Below are positions 7,459-16,305 of a DNA stretch of 64,000 nucleotides, piece after piece. The position numbers were made by a program, and so were the translations under genes. The first letter of the stretch is position 1. The number at the start of each line of letters is the position of its first letter. Origin of the DNA: JAXGTO01 sp040774885 (GTDB taxonomy: Bacteria; Actinomycetota; Coriobacteriia; Coriobacteriales; Eggerthellaceae); contig JAXGTO010000007.1 in assembly GCA_040774885.1 (NCBI GenBank), positions 4,857-68,856 on the forward strand. Direction: 5' to 3'. The notes under the pieces were generated by a model, which worked only from the letters and a program-made list of their open reading frames with translations, did no database searches and had not been told where the DNA came from.

Positions 7459-9015
7459 ATGGCACCCAACCTCTATATCGACACCCGCGGACGCAGCGGT
7501 TCGCCCATTCCCTTTTCGCAAGCAGTGGTGAACGGCCTTGCCGAGGGCGGCGGGCTCTATGTGCCCCAATCCGTGCCACAGTTGGAAATGGACGAGCTCC
7601 TTTCGCTGGCCGATGCTCCCTACGCCCAACAAGCGGCGCGCATCTACAAGGCGTTCGGGGTGGATATTCCCAACGAGCGCATCGACGAGCTGATGGCCGC
7701 AGCCTATGGAACGAATTTCGATGATGCCGAAATCTGCCCTATCACCAGCCTTGACGCTGACACTCACGTGCTGGAGCTGTGGCATGGTCCCACCAGCGCG
7801 TTCAAGGACATGGCGCTGCAGTGCCTGCCGTTGTTCTTTTCTGCCAGCGCCGCCAAACTGCGCGACGAGGGCCGAATCGACCACACGTTCCTCATCTTGG
7901 TCGCCACTTCGGGCGACACGGGGAAAGCCGCGCTCGAGGGCTTCAAGGACAAGCCGGGCGTCAGCATAGGCGTGATGTATCCCGAGGGCGGCGTGTCCGA
8001 TATCCAGTACCGCCAGATGGCCACCCAGGCTGGATCGAACGTGATGGTCTGGGCCGTACGCGGCAATTTCGATGATTGTCAGGCTGCCGCCAAGGCGGCG
8101 TTCGCAGACGAGGCTTTCGCCGAAAGGCTGATGGCCGATTGCAAAGTTGCTCTTTCCAGCGCCAACTCCATCAACTGGGGGCGCTTGCTTCCCCAAGTGG
8201 TGTATTACGTTTCCGCCTATGCGCGCCTGGTGAAGGCAGGGAAAGTGGCCGCCGGCGACCCCATCGACGTATGTGTGCCCACGGGCAATTTCGGCAACAT
8301 CCTGGCCGCTTGGTACGCCAAGCAAATGGGCACGCCCATCGAACGCCTGCTGTGCGCCAGCAATGAGAATCGGGTGCTGACGGACTTCATCAATTCCGGC
8401 ACGTACGACATCTCGGATCGCGACTTCGTTTTGACGCCCAGCCCCAGCATGGACATCTTGGTTTCGAGCAATCTGGAACGCCAGCTGTTCGAGCTTACCG
8501 GCCGCGACGCTGCTGCCATTGCCGGATGGATGGAAGACCTGCGCGCTTCCAAGCGCTTCCGCGTGGACAGCGCGACGTTTGCCAAGCTGCGCGAGGTGTT
8601 TGCCAGCGATTCCGTTTCGAGCGAGGACTGCCTTGCGCGCATCGCCGCCACCTATCGCCAGCATGACTACGTCATCGACCCGCATACCGCCGTCGCCATG
8701 GAAGTTGCCGACCGCCTGCGCGGGCAAAACCCCGTGGTGGTTGCCAGCACGGCGCACTGGGCCAAGTTCGGAGCCAACGTGTATCGCGGACTCCATGGGC
8801 TTTCGGCCGACGAAGCGCTGCCTGCCGATGTCGCCGCGCTTTCAGGATGCCAGCTCAACGACCTCATCGCGCAGGAAACGGGAGACTCCGGCATTCCCGC
8901 CGGCCTCGCAACGCTCGACAGCCGAGAGATACGTTTCACGCAGACCATCGATTCAGACATCAAAGATGTCGAAACTGCGGCATTGCAGTTCATCTCTGGC
9001 AATCACGCCGACTAG
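7459..9015 (+). CDS. thrC: Threonine synthase
   Basis: Converts O-phosphohomoserine to threonine with pyridoxal phosphate, the last step of threonine synthesis in the cytosol. The 518-residue length fits the long threonine synthase class. The cofactor lysine is in HGPTSAFKDMALQ (about K116), preceded by the characteristic N-terminal TRGRSGSPIPFSQAV. The phosphate-binding region ILVATSGDTGKAALEGF and the central PTGNFGNILAAWYAKQMG are present. ATG 7459 is chosen because GGAG lies eight bases upstream and homologous sequence begins there; the open frame extends further without a site. A TATACT hexamer (7415-7420) is a likely -10. Confidence 0.95.
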   Translation: MAPNLYIDTRGRSGSPIPFSQAVVNGLAEGGGLYVPQSVPQLEMDELLSLADAPYAQQAARIYKAFGVDIPNERIDELMAAAYGTNFDDAEICPITSLDADTHVLELWHGPTSAFKDMALQCLPLFFSASAAKLRDEGRIDHTFLILVATSGDTGKAALEGFKDKPGVSIGVMYPEGGVSDIQYRQMATQAGSNVMVWAVRGNFDDCQAAAKAAFADEAFAERLMADCKVALSSANSINWGRLLPQVVYYVSAYARLVKAGKVAAGDPIDVCVPTGNFGNILAAWYAKQMGTPIERLLCASNENRVLTDFINSGTYDISDRDFVLTPSPSMDILVSSNLERQLFELTGRDAAAIAGWMEDLRASKRFRVDSATFAKLREVFASDSVSSEDCLARIAATYRQHDYVIDPHTAVAMEVADRLRGQNPVVVASTAHWAKFGANVYRGLHGLSADEALPADVAALSGCQLNDLIAQETGDSGIPAGLATLDSREIRFTQTIDSDIKDVETAALQFISGNHAD

Positions 9016-9066
9016 TGGGATAATGCCGATAGTGCTTTTGAACTGCGCTATTGTGAGGAGAGACCA

Positions 9067-9411
9067 ATGTCGTTGGATAATCTGAAACCGCTGGTAAGGC
9101 TTTCCATCGAAAACCCTGCTTCGCAGAGCAATTCCGTATACGGCCCTGGCGTGGCGGCCCTGTGCCAAGGCGTGCAGGAAACCGGATCGCTCAATGCCGC
9201 CGCCAAGCGCATGGGCATGGCGTACAGCAAGGCGTGGCGTATCGTCAAAGAAACCGAAGCTGCCCTGGGCACTCAGATGCTCGACCGCGACGGAGCGCAC
9301 GGAAGCACGCTCACCGTTGACGGGAAGCGCATCCTGGCCATTTACCAGGCGCTGCAAGACGACCTCGACACTACCGCACAAAAAGGATACGCCGCCAAGC
9401 TCTCCCGTTGA
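9067..9411 (+). CDS. HTH-only ModE/LysR-like DNA-binding protein
   Basis: A 114-residue protein made almost entirely of a winged helix-turn-helix of the ModE/LysR N-terminal type: GSLNAAAKRMGMAYSKAWRI, then a wing with QMLDRDGAHGSTLTVDGKRI. It has no effector or MOP domain, so it cannot sense ligand by itself in the usual way. Such short ModE-like proteins often control molybdenum or redox genes, but no target is visible here. GAGGAGA precedes the ATG. It follows thrC by 51 bases and could be cotranscribed with it. Confidence 0.8.
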   Translation: MSLDNLKPLVRLSIENPASQSNSVYGPGVAALCQGVQETGSLNAAAKRMGMAYSKAWRIVKETEAALGTQMLDRDGAHGSTLTVDGKRILAIYQALQDDLDTTAQKGYAAKLSR

Positions 9412-9420
9412 TCTTCGGCA

Positions 9421-9858
9421 TCACGGCACGGGCTGCAGGCTGACCACCACTTGGAAGCGTGCGCTCTGCGTGCAGGTTCCTGAAACCACGGGAACATCCA
9501 GCGGAATCCTGTCCATTACCTGGAAACCATCAGGCATCGTCGGCTGCTTCGGCAAATCGACTTTCGCCGCATGTCGGGCATGTGCCACCCCATCAGCCGA
9601 TGAATCGACGGAACATAGCCCTTCTGCGCTGCACCCTCGGCCCTCGTCTGGCCTCTCCACGAATGGCACCGCCCCCGCAAACGGCTCTCTGGGCGCAACC
9701 GCCTCCATCACCTCGGTGGCACCTTCCGATGTCGAGGCAGCGGCAGACGACGGATCTGCGCTCATCCCGCTCCCCTGCGCATCGAAATGATGCATGCACC
9801 CATAGCAGACATCCATGTCATCAAAGCACCATGCTTTGCAAATTGGACATTCTTTCAT
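9421..9858 (-). CDS. Zinc-ribbon protein at the end of the Tad operon
   Basis: A 145-residue protein with an N-terminal double-CxxC zinc ribbon (ECPICKAWCFDDMDVCYGCM), a long Ser/Ala/Glu-rich linker, and a C-terminal strand-rich tail (FQVMDRIPLDVPVVSGTCTQ). AGGAGG precedes ATG 9856-9858. It begins immediately after the DUF192 gene stop and is the last gene of the pilus block. It has no membrane segment. I know no function; FHA-like or adaptor roles are possible but unsupported. Confidence 0.7.
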   Translation of the reverse strand: MKECPICKAWCFDDMDVCYGCMHHFDAQGSGMSADPSSAAASTSEGATEVMEAVAPREPFAGAVPFVERPDEGRGCSAEGLCSVDSSADGVAHARHAAKVDLPKQPTMPDGFQVMDRIPLDVPVVSGTCTQSARFQVVVSLQPVP

Positions 9859-9859
9859 T

Positions 9860-10180
9860 TCAATCCTCCTTTATCCAGCAGGCAGGCGCCTGCACGTCCA
9901 GGTAATCCCCCTCTTCGAACCACTCTTCACCGGGCCGCGCAAAACGTTCCACGACAGCCGTGGCATTGCGGCATTTTCTGCGCTGCCTGGGAAGTACATC
10001 GCGATAGGCCGCCCGCACTTTGCCTTCCGGCCCTAAAAATGCCACGTCGATGGCATAGCGCATCCCAAACGTATGGATGTCGCGGCAGGGAATCAGAAGA
10101 AGAACCGCATCGTTTGGATGCGAGAGCAACAGCCCCTTCAGCCGTTGCGGCAATCCCGCAGCCAGAATCAATCGACTCAT
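9860..10180 (-). CDS. DUF192 family protein
   Basis: The 106-residue product carries the DUF192 core: LIPCRDIHTFGMRYAIDVAF, then LGPEGKVRAAYRDVLP and NATAVVERFARPGE. ATG 10178-10180 is preceded by an AAGGGG stretch; the longer open frame upstream runs into the preceding gene and is not used. DUF192 proteins are small beta-rich domains, often secreted or membrane-tethered elsewhere, of unknown activity. This copy has no signal peptide. Its position at the end of the pilus operon is a recurring pattern in actinobacterial tad loci, as I recall. Confidence 0.8.
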   Translation of the reverse strand: MSRLILAAGLPQRLKGLLLSHPNDAVLLLIPCRDIHTFGMRYAIDVAFLGPEGKVRAAYRDVLPRQRRKCRNATAVVERFARPGEEWFEEGDYLDVQAPACWIKED

Positions 10181-10199
10181 AGAATCCGTCCCCTTCCAT

Positions 10200-10718
10200 T
10201 CACGCCACAGCCGCCACAAGACAGACCGACGCTCCAATCTGCGTAACCTGAAGGCACGCCCACCGATAACACCCCTCGTCCTTGCAAAACGTACGGGCTG
10301 ATTCCGATCGTCCAACATCAACCCACCCATTCCCTTCAAGCAATCCGCCATAATGGGCAAGCGCCCGATCCGCAGATCCATCCATCGTCATTCCGACCAC
10401 CGATCCTTTCTGCGAGACCGCCACTTGAAGGGCGTCAGACCCATCGAACAATTCTTCGCCGAACGTAAAGGGCACTTCATCAGCAGGTCCTTGCGGTTGC
10501 CGTCCCCCCGCCACGTAGGAAACCATGGATGCGGCATCAAGCGATTCCGCCCAACCGCTGCCGCCCGATTCCGCTTGGCCACTGCTATACCGCGCTTCCG
10601 TCGAAGAAGGCATCGCAAGGGAAATCGCCCCCAACGCGAATGCTCCGGCGAGGAACACGGCAACCGCATTGGCCAACCGTTGCTCCCACGCATGCCTATT
10701 TCCGAATGATGCGCTCAT
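10200..10718 (-). CDS. Hypothetical membrane-anchored protein of the Tad locus
   Basis: A 172-residue protein starting at ATG 10716-10718, which overlaps the upstream TGA as ATGA. It has one transmembrane helix near the N-terminus (ANAVAVFLAGAFALGAISLA), a Ser/Gly-rich linker and an extracytoplasmic domain with two cysteines close together (TFCKDEGCYRWACLQV). No family was recognised. Coupled translation with a TadE-like pilus protein suggests a part in pilus assembly or a minor pilus subunit. Confidence 0.75.
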   Translation of the reverse strand: MSASFGNRHAWEQRLANAVAVFLAGAFALGAISLAMPSSTEARYSSGQAESGGSGWAESLDAASMVSYVAGGRQPQGPADEVPFTFGEELFDGSDALQVAVSQKGSVVGMTMDGSADRALAHYGGLLEGNGWVDVGRSESARTFCKDEGCYRWACLQVTQIGASVCLVAAVA

Positions 10719-11173
10719 AGCAGCTCTCCCGGCTTGCACGGATCGACCGTCAAGCCCGTTTCATGCGATAGGCTGGGCAGCGAAACGCCGAATACCTGGT
10801 CTTTGAATCCCATGCCGAACAAGGTCGGCCGAAACCGGACACGAGCCGTATAGCGCACCATCCCACCCGTCTGAACATGGGGCTCTACTGTGCAGTCGAG
10901 ATAGTCGCGGGACATCTGCGACTCCAAATCTTGTTCGATGAGCGCCGCGACAGAACTCTCGGATTGCCCCGCCGCCGGCGATGTCGCGCGAGCCCGAATG
11001 TCCTGACGCGCCAAGCGATCGAAGGCCGCGCAGTCGGAAAAGAACAGAAGCGCGTTAACCGCTATCACGGCCACGACTATGAGAATCGGCAACAACGCCA
11101 TCAGCTCGACGGTCATCTGACCGCGGCGATTGCCGAACAAATCTCTTCTGGGTATGCGGGTTCCCCGACTCAT
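10715..11173 (-). CDS. TadE-like pilus assembly protein
   Basis: The 152-residue protein has the TadE signature near the N-terminus: RRGQMTVELMALLPILIVVA, a basic stretch, Gly-Gln, Thr-Val-Glu and then the hydrophobic helix. The remainder is a beta-rich extracytoplasmic domain. TadE-type pseudopilins are processed by a Tad prepilin peptidase and act in Flp pilus assembly. No such peptidase gene lies in this window. It is separated by 61 bases from the large TadG-like gene and overlaps the next gene by four bases. Confidence 0.8.
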   Translation of the reverse strand: MSRGTRIPRRDLFGNRRGQMTVELMALLPILIVVAVIAVNALLFFSDCAAFDRLARQDIRARATSPAAGQSESSVAALIEQDLESQMSRDYLDCTVEPHVQTGGMVRYTARVRFRPTLFGMGFKDQVFGVSLPSLSHETGLTVDPCKPGELL

Positions 11174-11234
11174 CGCCAGGGTTCCAATCCAGAGACCCCG
11201 GAAACCAGACTGCGGGCCCGTTCAGCCAATTGCT

Positions 11235-13439
11235 CTACGATGTTTCGGCCGCCTTTCTTGCAGCAGGGGGCAATGTGATTTCGATGGGAACCTCACCACC
11301 GCCGATATCGATGGTTGCAACCACAAGGCTCTGCCGCTCCTCCACTGCTTCCAACGTTCCTTGCTCCAAAGCATCCACCAATACCTCCAAAGGCGTCCCG
11401 GTCCCCGAGCCGGGCAGTTCGGCATAAGCGGTTTTCATCCGAAGCAGGGTCTGGGCGAACGAGCCTTCATCGGCGCTCAGCGAATGAGAAGAATTCACCA
11501 GCACCGGTTTGGGGGTATCCATATCCACCGGCTCAAGCCCCACGCTCTCAACCAGCTGGGAAAACGCTTGCGAGGCCCAGCTTCCCAGACCGCTTGCACC
11601 TGCAAACGGAATAGCGTCCAAGGCTCGCTGGATGGCCGCTTCGAGTCCTTCTTGTCCATCCGCATATACCTGGAGCATGCCGCCCCACAAATCCCCCAGC
11701 ACGGCAGAACCCACCCCAACGGGTCCGATTCCCGTCGATGCTCCCAAACCTTCCAAAGCAGCGGATATCGCATTGGACGCCTCGTTGGATGATTCTTCGG
11801 CCAACACGGCTGCTGAAAGCGCCGCGCGCGAACCCAATCGAGCATCAGCCGCAACGAAGCTGCTGGGGAAATCGCTGCCAGCGTCCACTCCTGCCGTATC
11901 GACCACGAGGGCCACGGCGCCGAATCTTCCCGGAGGCGCCACCTTCAATCGTTTGCCTACAGCATCGGAAAACGCCTCGGAGAGCCGCTCGAACAATGGC
12001 CCCACCGTGTCTTTTACCCTGGTCGCTTGGGGTGCGAATTCCTCTTGGGCCTTCTGGTATTCCGCGGCTTCCTGCGCGACTATCTGATAGTGATATTCGA
12101 AACCGTTTTCGATAGAGGTGGAAGCCGCCGCGACCTTTCCCAGGCTTGATGCAACGAACTCGCAATCAGGGCAAACGCTGAATCCCTCCGTTTCCTCCAT
12201 CTGCTGCAAAGACCCCCTGCCCAATAAGGCATGGGACCGGGAATATGGGCATTCATCGGTAGCATGAAGGCAGAATCCGCCCTCATCGTCTTCCGTCAGA
12301 GGATAGATTGCATCGGTGTAAAGCGAGGTAGCGCGCATTTCGTCGGTATTGCGCGGAAGCAGAGGAAAATCTGCATCGAACGTGCCGGAGGGATCGTCGT
12401 GCACATATCCCCTCGATACTTCCTGACAGGCAAAGGCATAGAAATTACGCCGAAGCGCAGAGTCGGCTTTGGCATGCGTCGACGATCCGTCGGGGCGTTC
12501 CAGCGCAAGTCGGCAAGGATAATAGGCTTGCGAACGGGCAAGCGCCACGGAGAACGACCATGTATCCGAAGACGCATAATACGGATTGTCTGCACCGGTC
12601 ATGCCGGCCAACGACTGGGCTCGCTCATGCAGACAGTAGCCGGGGCTTGCCCCGCAATCAGCCTGATAGGCCCGTTCCTTGTGGACATTGGCTTCCTGGG
12701 CTGCCTCTTCAGCTTGCTTCGCTGCATCCTTTATCTCTTCTGCTTGGGCCTGGATGTCTTGCGACAGGGAAGCCGCACTTTCCAGTCCGCCAACCGATAT
12801 GGGTTCGCCCGCACTGGGCAGCGTGACGGCGAAGCCGAAGCATTCCGTCTTATTGGTTGCATTGTTGGCATCGACAACCGCAGCGGCGCGCGCGGCGCAA
12901 ATGAAGGGCAGCAACTTCTGGAGGCTTTCCAGACCTTTGGCGGCTTTCTGAGCAAACGAATCTCGCGCCTTGATGATTCGATCGCCCGCCCTGATGAGGG
13001 ACTCCCCGAGAGGCGCCGTAGGCGGCACGCAAAGCGCTGCAGTTCCCAACCCCAAAGCCGCCAATCCCGTAAGCGACAAGGAAAGCACGGCGGCATCGCA
13101 CACACGGGCGGCAAGATAGAACTCGGCAACATCGTTTTCTGCAGCCAGAGCAGCGGCATCGGCCACGTCTTGTATATCCGCGGCCTTTGCATTGATGCGC
13201 TGCACCTGAGCGGCGCTGAAGATCATGGAGAGCGTCACCAACAAGGCCAAGACCATGCCCGTAGTGGTGAAGCCGCCATCGTCGGCGTGGAAGATGCGCT
13301 GGGATGTCTGGGACTCGGCGGAAGCATCCGCCAAGCGCATTTCTTTGCGCGGACCGCGCGGCACGATCACCCTGCGCTCTTCTCGCATGAGGGCGAAGCG
13401 GTTTTTGCGCTTTGCCTCATGCCTTCCCATCCTGTTCAT
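11235..13439 (-). CDS. Large TadG-like pilus-associated protein with Cys-rich insert
   Basis: A 734-residue protein. After a basic cytoplasmic stretch comes one membrane helix in FTTTGMVLALLVTLSMIFSA, followed by the TadG/RcpF-type sequence NAKAADIQDVADAAALAAEN. The bulk is extracytoplasmic, helical and Ala/Glu-rich, with a cysteine-bearing block around residues 395-430 (CLHATDECPYSRSH, later CPDCEF) that could bind metal or form disulfides. ATG 13437-13439 overlaps the preceding TGA and follows GGAGGGAGG. The length greatly exceeds ordinary TadG proteins. It is probably a surface-exposed pilus component or tip protein; this is inferred from operon position. Confidence 0.75.
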   Translation of the reverse strand: MNRMGRHEAKRKNRFALMREERRVIVPRGPRKEMRLADASAESQTSQRIFHADDGGFTTTGMVLALLVTLSMIFSAAQVQRINAKAADIQDVADAAALAAENDVAEFYLAARVCDAAVLSLSLTGLAALGLGTAALCVPPTAPLGESLIRAGDRIIKARDSFAQKAAKGLESLQKLLPFICAARAAAVVDANNATNKTECFGFAVTLPSAGEPISVGGLESAASLSQDIQAQAEEIKDAAKQAEEAAQEANVHKERAYQADCGASPGYCLHERAQSLAGMTGADNPYYASSDTWSFSVALARSQAYYPCRLALERPDGSSTHAKADSALRRNFYAFACQEVSRGYVHDDPSGTFDADFPLLPRNTDEMRATSLYTDAIYPLTEDDEGGFCLHATDECPYSRSHALLGRGSLQQMEETEGFSVCPDCEFVASSLGKVAAASTSIENGFEYHYQIVAQEAAEYQKAQEEFAPQATRVKDTVGPLFERLSEAFSDAVGKRLKVAPPGRFGAVALVVDTAGVDAGSDFPSSFVAADARLGSRAALSAAVLAEESSNEASNAISAALEGLGASTGIGPVGVGSAVLGDLWGGMLQVYADGQEGLEAAIQRALDAIPFAGASGLGSWASQAFSQLVESVGLEPVDMDTPKPVLVNSSHSLSADEGSFAQTLLRMKTAYAELPGSGTGTPLEVLVDALEQGTLEAVEERQSLVVATIDIGGGEVPIEITLPPAARKAAETS

Positions 13440-13972
13440 CGTGCCTCCCTCCACTGTTCCACCCAAGCCTGCGGGTCAATCCCCGTTGATGACTGCGAAA
13501 CCCATTGAGGCTGCGTAGGTGCCGAGCACGAGACCTCGAAGGAATATCGACCATCGGCATCGAGAATGCCGGCCAACGATGCGCCGACGTCCATCACCGG
13601 CAATGGTTCGATCCTGTTGCCGATGACAACCTCCGTCGTTTCAGATGTTTCGCCTCCTCGCACCTCGATGCGCCAGCTGCAGCCGCCTTCATGGCAGTGG
13701 AACAGATCCTGCGGCGGAATCGATCCCAATCGGCGCGTGATGAGCGCCTCTATGCGCTCCTCGCTCAGACCGCCTTGCGCCGGCTGCGTTGCCAGCAAAC
13801 GGCATCCTTCCGCTGCAGCTGCCTGCATTACCATGCGATCGTACAAAACGATGCCTGGCTGTATGAGCAGCAAGAGCAGCACGAACAAGATGGGAATGAG
13901 GAAGGCGGCTTCTACGGTGGCTTGACCGCGCTTTCCGCGTACGATTCGCGCGCACTCACGTTGCAAGCACAT
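13436..13972 (-). CDS. TadE-like pilus assembly protein
   Basis: A 178-residue protein with the TadE-type N-terminus KRGQATVEAAFLIPILFVLL followed by an extracytoplasmic domain that contains two close cysteines (FHCHEGGCSW). The chosen ATG (13970-13972) overlaps the end of the preceding small TadE gene by 17 bases and leaves eight residues less than the longest frame. Its stop overlaps the start of the large TadG-like gene by four bases, so the two are translationally coupled. Likely a minor pilin or assembly factor of the Flp pilus. Confidence 0.8.
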   Translation of the reverse strand: MCLQRECARIVRGKRGQATVEAAFLIPILFVLLLLLIQPGIVLYDRMVMQAAAAEGCRLLATQPAQGGLSEERIEALITRRLGSIPPQDLFHCHEGGCSWRIEVRGGETSETTEVVIGNRIEPLPVMDVGASLAGILDADGRYSFEVSCSAPTQPQWVSQSSTGIDPQAWVEQWREAR

Positions 13973-14162
13973 CGCCGATCGCCCCCGCGTCCACATCGGT
14001 CAGATGATGCGATGCACTCATCAAAGCATGATCCACGAACACGCCGCCATCGAAGGCATGCCATAACGCTCCGAGACCCAGCACCAGGCAGATGAACGCC
14101 GCCATTATGAGTGCGAACTCGACCGTGGACTGGCCTTTCGTGCTGCTGATCAAACAGGTCAT
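13956..14162 (-). CDS. Short TadE-like pseudopilin
   Basis: Only 68 residues: a short leader, STKGQSTVEFALIMAAFICL and the rest of the membrane helix, then a small acidic tail. The Gly-Gln-Ser-Thr-Val-Glu motif is the prepilin-peptidase recognition type seen in the other pilus proteins here. It lies ten bases behind flp and overlaps the next TadE-like gene. It could be a second minor pilin; at this size a pilus-capping or priming role is as likely as an assembly role. Confidence 0.75.
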   Translation of the reverse strand: MTCLISSTKGQSTVEFALIMAAFICLVLGLGALWHAFDGGVFVDHALMSASHHLTDVDAGAIGDVLAT

Positions 14163-14171
14163 CGCCGTCGC

Positions 14172-14387
14172 CTACAAACCGTTGATCCCGTTTGCAATGG
14201 CATCCCACAGTTCTTGTATCTTGGGCCGAAACACCGTGATGGCCAGAATGGCTATCACCACCAACACGCCGACCAAAATGGCGTATTCCGTGGTTCCCTG
14301 CCCGCGCGTATCGGCCACGAAGCAGCGCCAGCGAGCGCGGAGGCCGCAGGTGGCTGCCACCATCGAATCATTCAGTTTCTTTTTCAT
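14172..14387 (-). CDS. flp: Flp-family type IVb pilin
   Basis: The 71-residue major pilin candidate. After a basic leader comes the Flp motif RGQGTTEYAILVGVLVVIAI, in which the peptidase would cut near the glycine so that the glutamate becomes residue 5 or so of the mature helix, followed by a short tail. AGGAGG precedes the ATG by six bases, the strongest ribosome binding site in the operon, as expected for the most abundant subunit. The prepilin peptidase must be encoded elsewhere. Confidence 0.88.
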   Translation of the reverse strand: MKKKLNDSMVAATCGLRARWRCFVADTRGQGTTEYAILVGVLVVIAILAITVFRPKIQELWDAIANGINGL

Positions 14388-14396
14388 AGATTCCTC

Positions 14397-15329
14397 CTAG
14401 AATCCTTCCATCAAATCGAGCAATACGGGCCCCAGCACCAACAAGAGCATCGAGGGGAGAATCAGCGTCCCCACGGGAATCATCATCTTCACCGGAGCCT
14501 TCATCACCTTTTCCTCAATCGCCGCTTTGTTGTCGCGCCGTGCTTCTTGAGCAATGGATTCGAGCCCTTCCGAAAGCGACGATCCGAACCGCAGGGCACG
14601 AATGACGGTTGATACGGCGCGTTCCAGAAGTGCAGCGTCATAACCTCTGCTGAACGTTCGAAGCGACTCTTCGCGTGATTGCAGCCCGGAGGTCCACCGG
14701 GAATGCGCCGTTTGCAAACCCTGCGCCAGCATCCCATCGAAGTGGATGCAGTACAGCTCCAGCGCCGCATCGAACGACAGCCCGCTGCGCAAGCCCAGGC
14801 ACAGCACCTCTATCATCTGCGGCAAATGCATCTGAACCGCATCGGCGCGCAGCTGCGCTTCCTTCTGCAGCGAACGCGATATGCTGCCCCAGCCGGCGAT
14901 TCCCGCCAAAGACGCTCCCAATACGGCCATCTCCACTGAAAAGAACGCCCCTACTGCCGCCGCCAAGACACTGAAACCCATGGCTATCTCAAAGCGAGCG
15001 CGGCAGGCTCCTTCCACGCTTATCCGTCCCGATTGGCCAGCACGATCTATGCACTTGCCGATTCTGCTAGACCCGCAACGCAACAACGACGGAAGCGCAC
15101 CTGCTGCGACAACGAGACTCCGACGCCGGCATGTTTCGAGAACGAACCGATAAGACCCGGCAACCACGAGACCGTCGCGAAGCGCCTCGGCCGAAAGAAC
15201 ACCCGAGCGCTCAAGCGCGCGGTGCCGCATCGATCGTCGGGAAAGCATCGCGCAGATGGTCGAGCAGGTAGCTGCACCGCAAAGACCGGCGAAAAGCGAT
15301 CCAGCTGCAATCAAGGCATCGGACAGCAT
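14397..15329 (-). CDS. tadC: Tad pilus inner-membrane platform protein TadC-like
   Basis: A 310-residue type II secretion F-domain protein. It has an N-terminal membrane helix, a pair of central helices (about 100-150), the cytoplasmic T2SSF domain with LPQMIEVLCLGLRSGLSFDA, and a C-terminal helix GTLILPSMLLLVLGPVLL. With TadB it forms the membrane platform on which the CpaF ATPase works. The start is one base after the tadB stop and has GGAGG upstream, so tadB and tadC are cotranslated. Confidence 0.85.
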   Translation of the reverse strand: MLSDALIAAGSLFAGLCGAATCSTICAMLSRRSMRHRALERSGVLSAEALRDGLVVAGSYRFVLETCRRRSLVVAAGALPSLLRCGSSRIGKCIDRAGQSGRISVEGACRARFEIAMGFSVLAAAVGAFFSVEMAVLGASLAGIAGWGSISRSLQKEAQLRADAVQMHLPQMIEVLCLGLRSGLSFDAALELYCIHFDGMLAQGLQTAHSRWTSGLQSREESLRTFSRGYDAALLERAVSTVIRALRFGSSLSEGLESIAQEARRDNKAAIEEKVMKAPVKMMIPVGTLILPSMLLLVLGPVLLDLMEGF

Positions 15330-15330
15330 G

Positions 15331-16305
15331 TCAATCCACCTCCACCTTCAGCAAACGCCTTACCGCCAACACGCCTCCCACCTGCATGCACAGGGCCATG
15401 GCCAACATCACCATGCCTACCGCGCTTTGGAAAAACGGCGCCAAGAAATCTTCTGTGAGCAGGGATAGCAGAGCCACCAATGCCACGGTCACCGCGCTCA
15501 CCACTCGAGCCGACAGCTTCGCCTGGGCCGTCTGCACCCGCAATGAGCGACGCAAAGCCAATTCGTTTTCGAGAGAATCGCACGCCGAATCCAGCACAGC
15601 CTGCATGCTTCCACCGGTCTTGTGCTGCACGGCAAGCGCCACTACCACAAACGAAAGTTCTTTGACCGCGCTGTCTCGGCGCAGATCTTCAAGCACTTCC
15701 GGAATCGAGCGTCCCGCCTTGAGTGCATCTCGGGCCGACAAAAACATCCCCGCCAAAGGCTCGGCAGCTTCATCGGCTACTTGGCCGAACGTCTGCTGCA
15801 AGGTAAAACCTGCATGGAAGCAGGTGCTCATGGTTCGAAGCACGTCGGGAACGCTTTCGCGCACCCGTTCTGCCCGCCGGTCGAACCAGGACCCCAAGGC
15901 TGCGCTTGCGCCTGCCGCCAGGCAACCCGCTGCGGCAAGTCCGAACACCCACGATGACGCCAGCACCCAACCGAGCAGCGCCGAAACCAGCATCGCGCCG
16001 ATGTCGATATCGACCAACGCCTGCCCATCGGCGGTCATCCCACGGCTCCTGCACCAAAGAGCCTGTCGCTCCGCAAAGGCACGAACGGGATCTATCTTCC
16101 AAAACACGTGCGCCAAAGGTTTGAGCGGGCCGATTCCGTTTCGCATGATCCGAGACGAGAGACCGCCTTGCTGCAAGGCCCTTCCTTGCACTTGGGAAGC
16201 GCGTGAACCGCTGCGATATGCCCCGACAAGTTCCATCGCCACGGCACAGCCACCGCAAAACGCCGTCACCGCCGCTAACAAGGCAAGCCAACCTGCCGTT
16301 TCCAT
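15331..16305 (-). CDS. tadB: Tad pilus inner-membrane platform protein TadB-like
   Basis: A 324-residue type II secretion F-domain protein. Three hydrophobic segments (about 5-25, 105-145 and near the C-terminus) flank a cytoplasmic domain with VPDVLRTMSTCFHAGFTLQQ and LSFVVVALAVQHKTGGSMQA, the usual T2SSF repeat sequences. ATG 16303-16305 has GGGGAGG upstream; the longer frame begins inside cpaF. It overlaps the cpaF end by 31 bases. Partner of TadC in the pilus platform. Confidence 0.85.
   Translation of the reverse strand: METAGWLALLAAVTAFCGGCAVAMELVGAYRSGSRASQVQGRALQQGGLSSRIMRNGIGPLKPLAHVFWKIDPVRAFAERQALWCRSRGMTADGQALVDIDIGAMLVSALLGWVLASSWVFGLAAAGCLAAGASAALGSWFDRRAERVRESVPDVLRTMSTCFHAGFTLQQTFGQVADEAAEPLAGMFLSARDALKAGRSIPEVLEDLRRDSAVKELSFVVVALAVQHKTGGSMQAVLDSACDSLENELALRRSLRVQTAQAKLSARVVSAVTVALVALLSLLTEDFLAPFFQSAVGMVMLAMALCMQVGGVLAVRRLLKVEVD

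Noticed and set aside
11174..11234. tRNA-like sequence (GGTTCCAATCC and TAGAGCAATTGGCTGAAC on opposite strands) between pilus genes
   Set aside because: The two tRNA-like pieces are on different strands and no acceptor or anticodon stem can be formed; it is spacer between TadE- and TadG-like genes.
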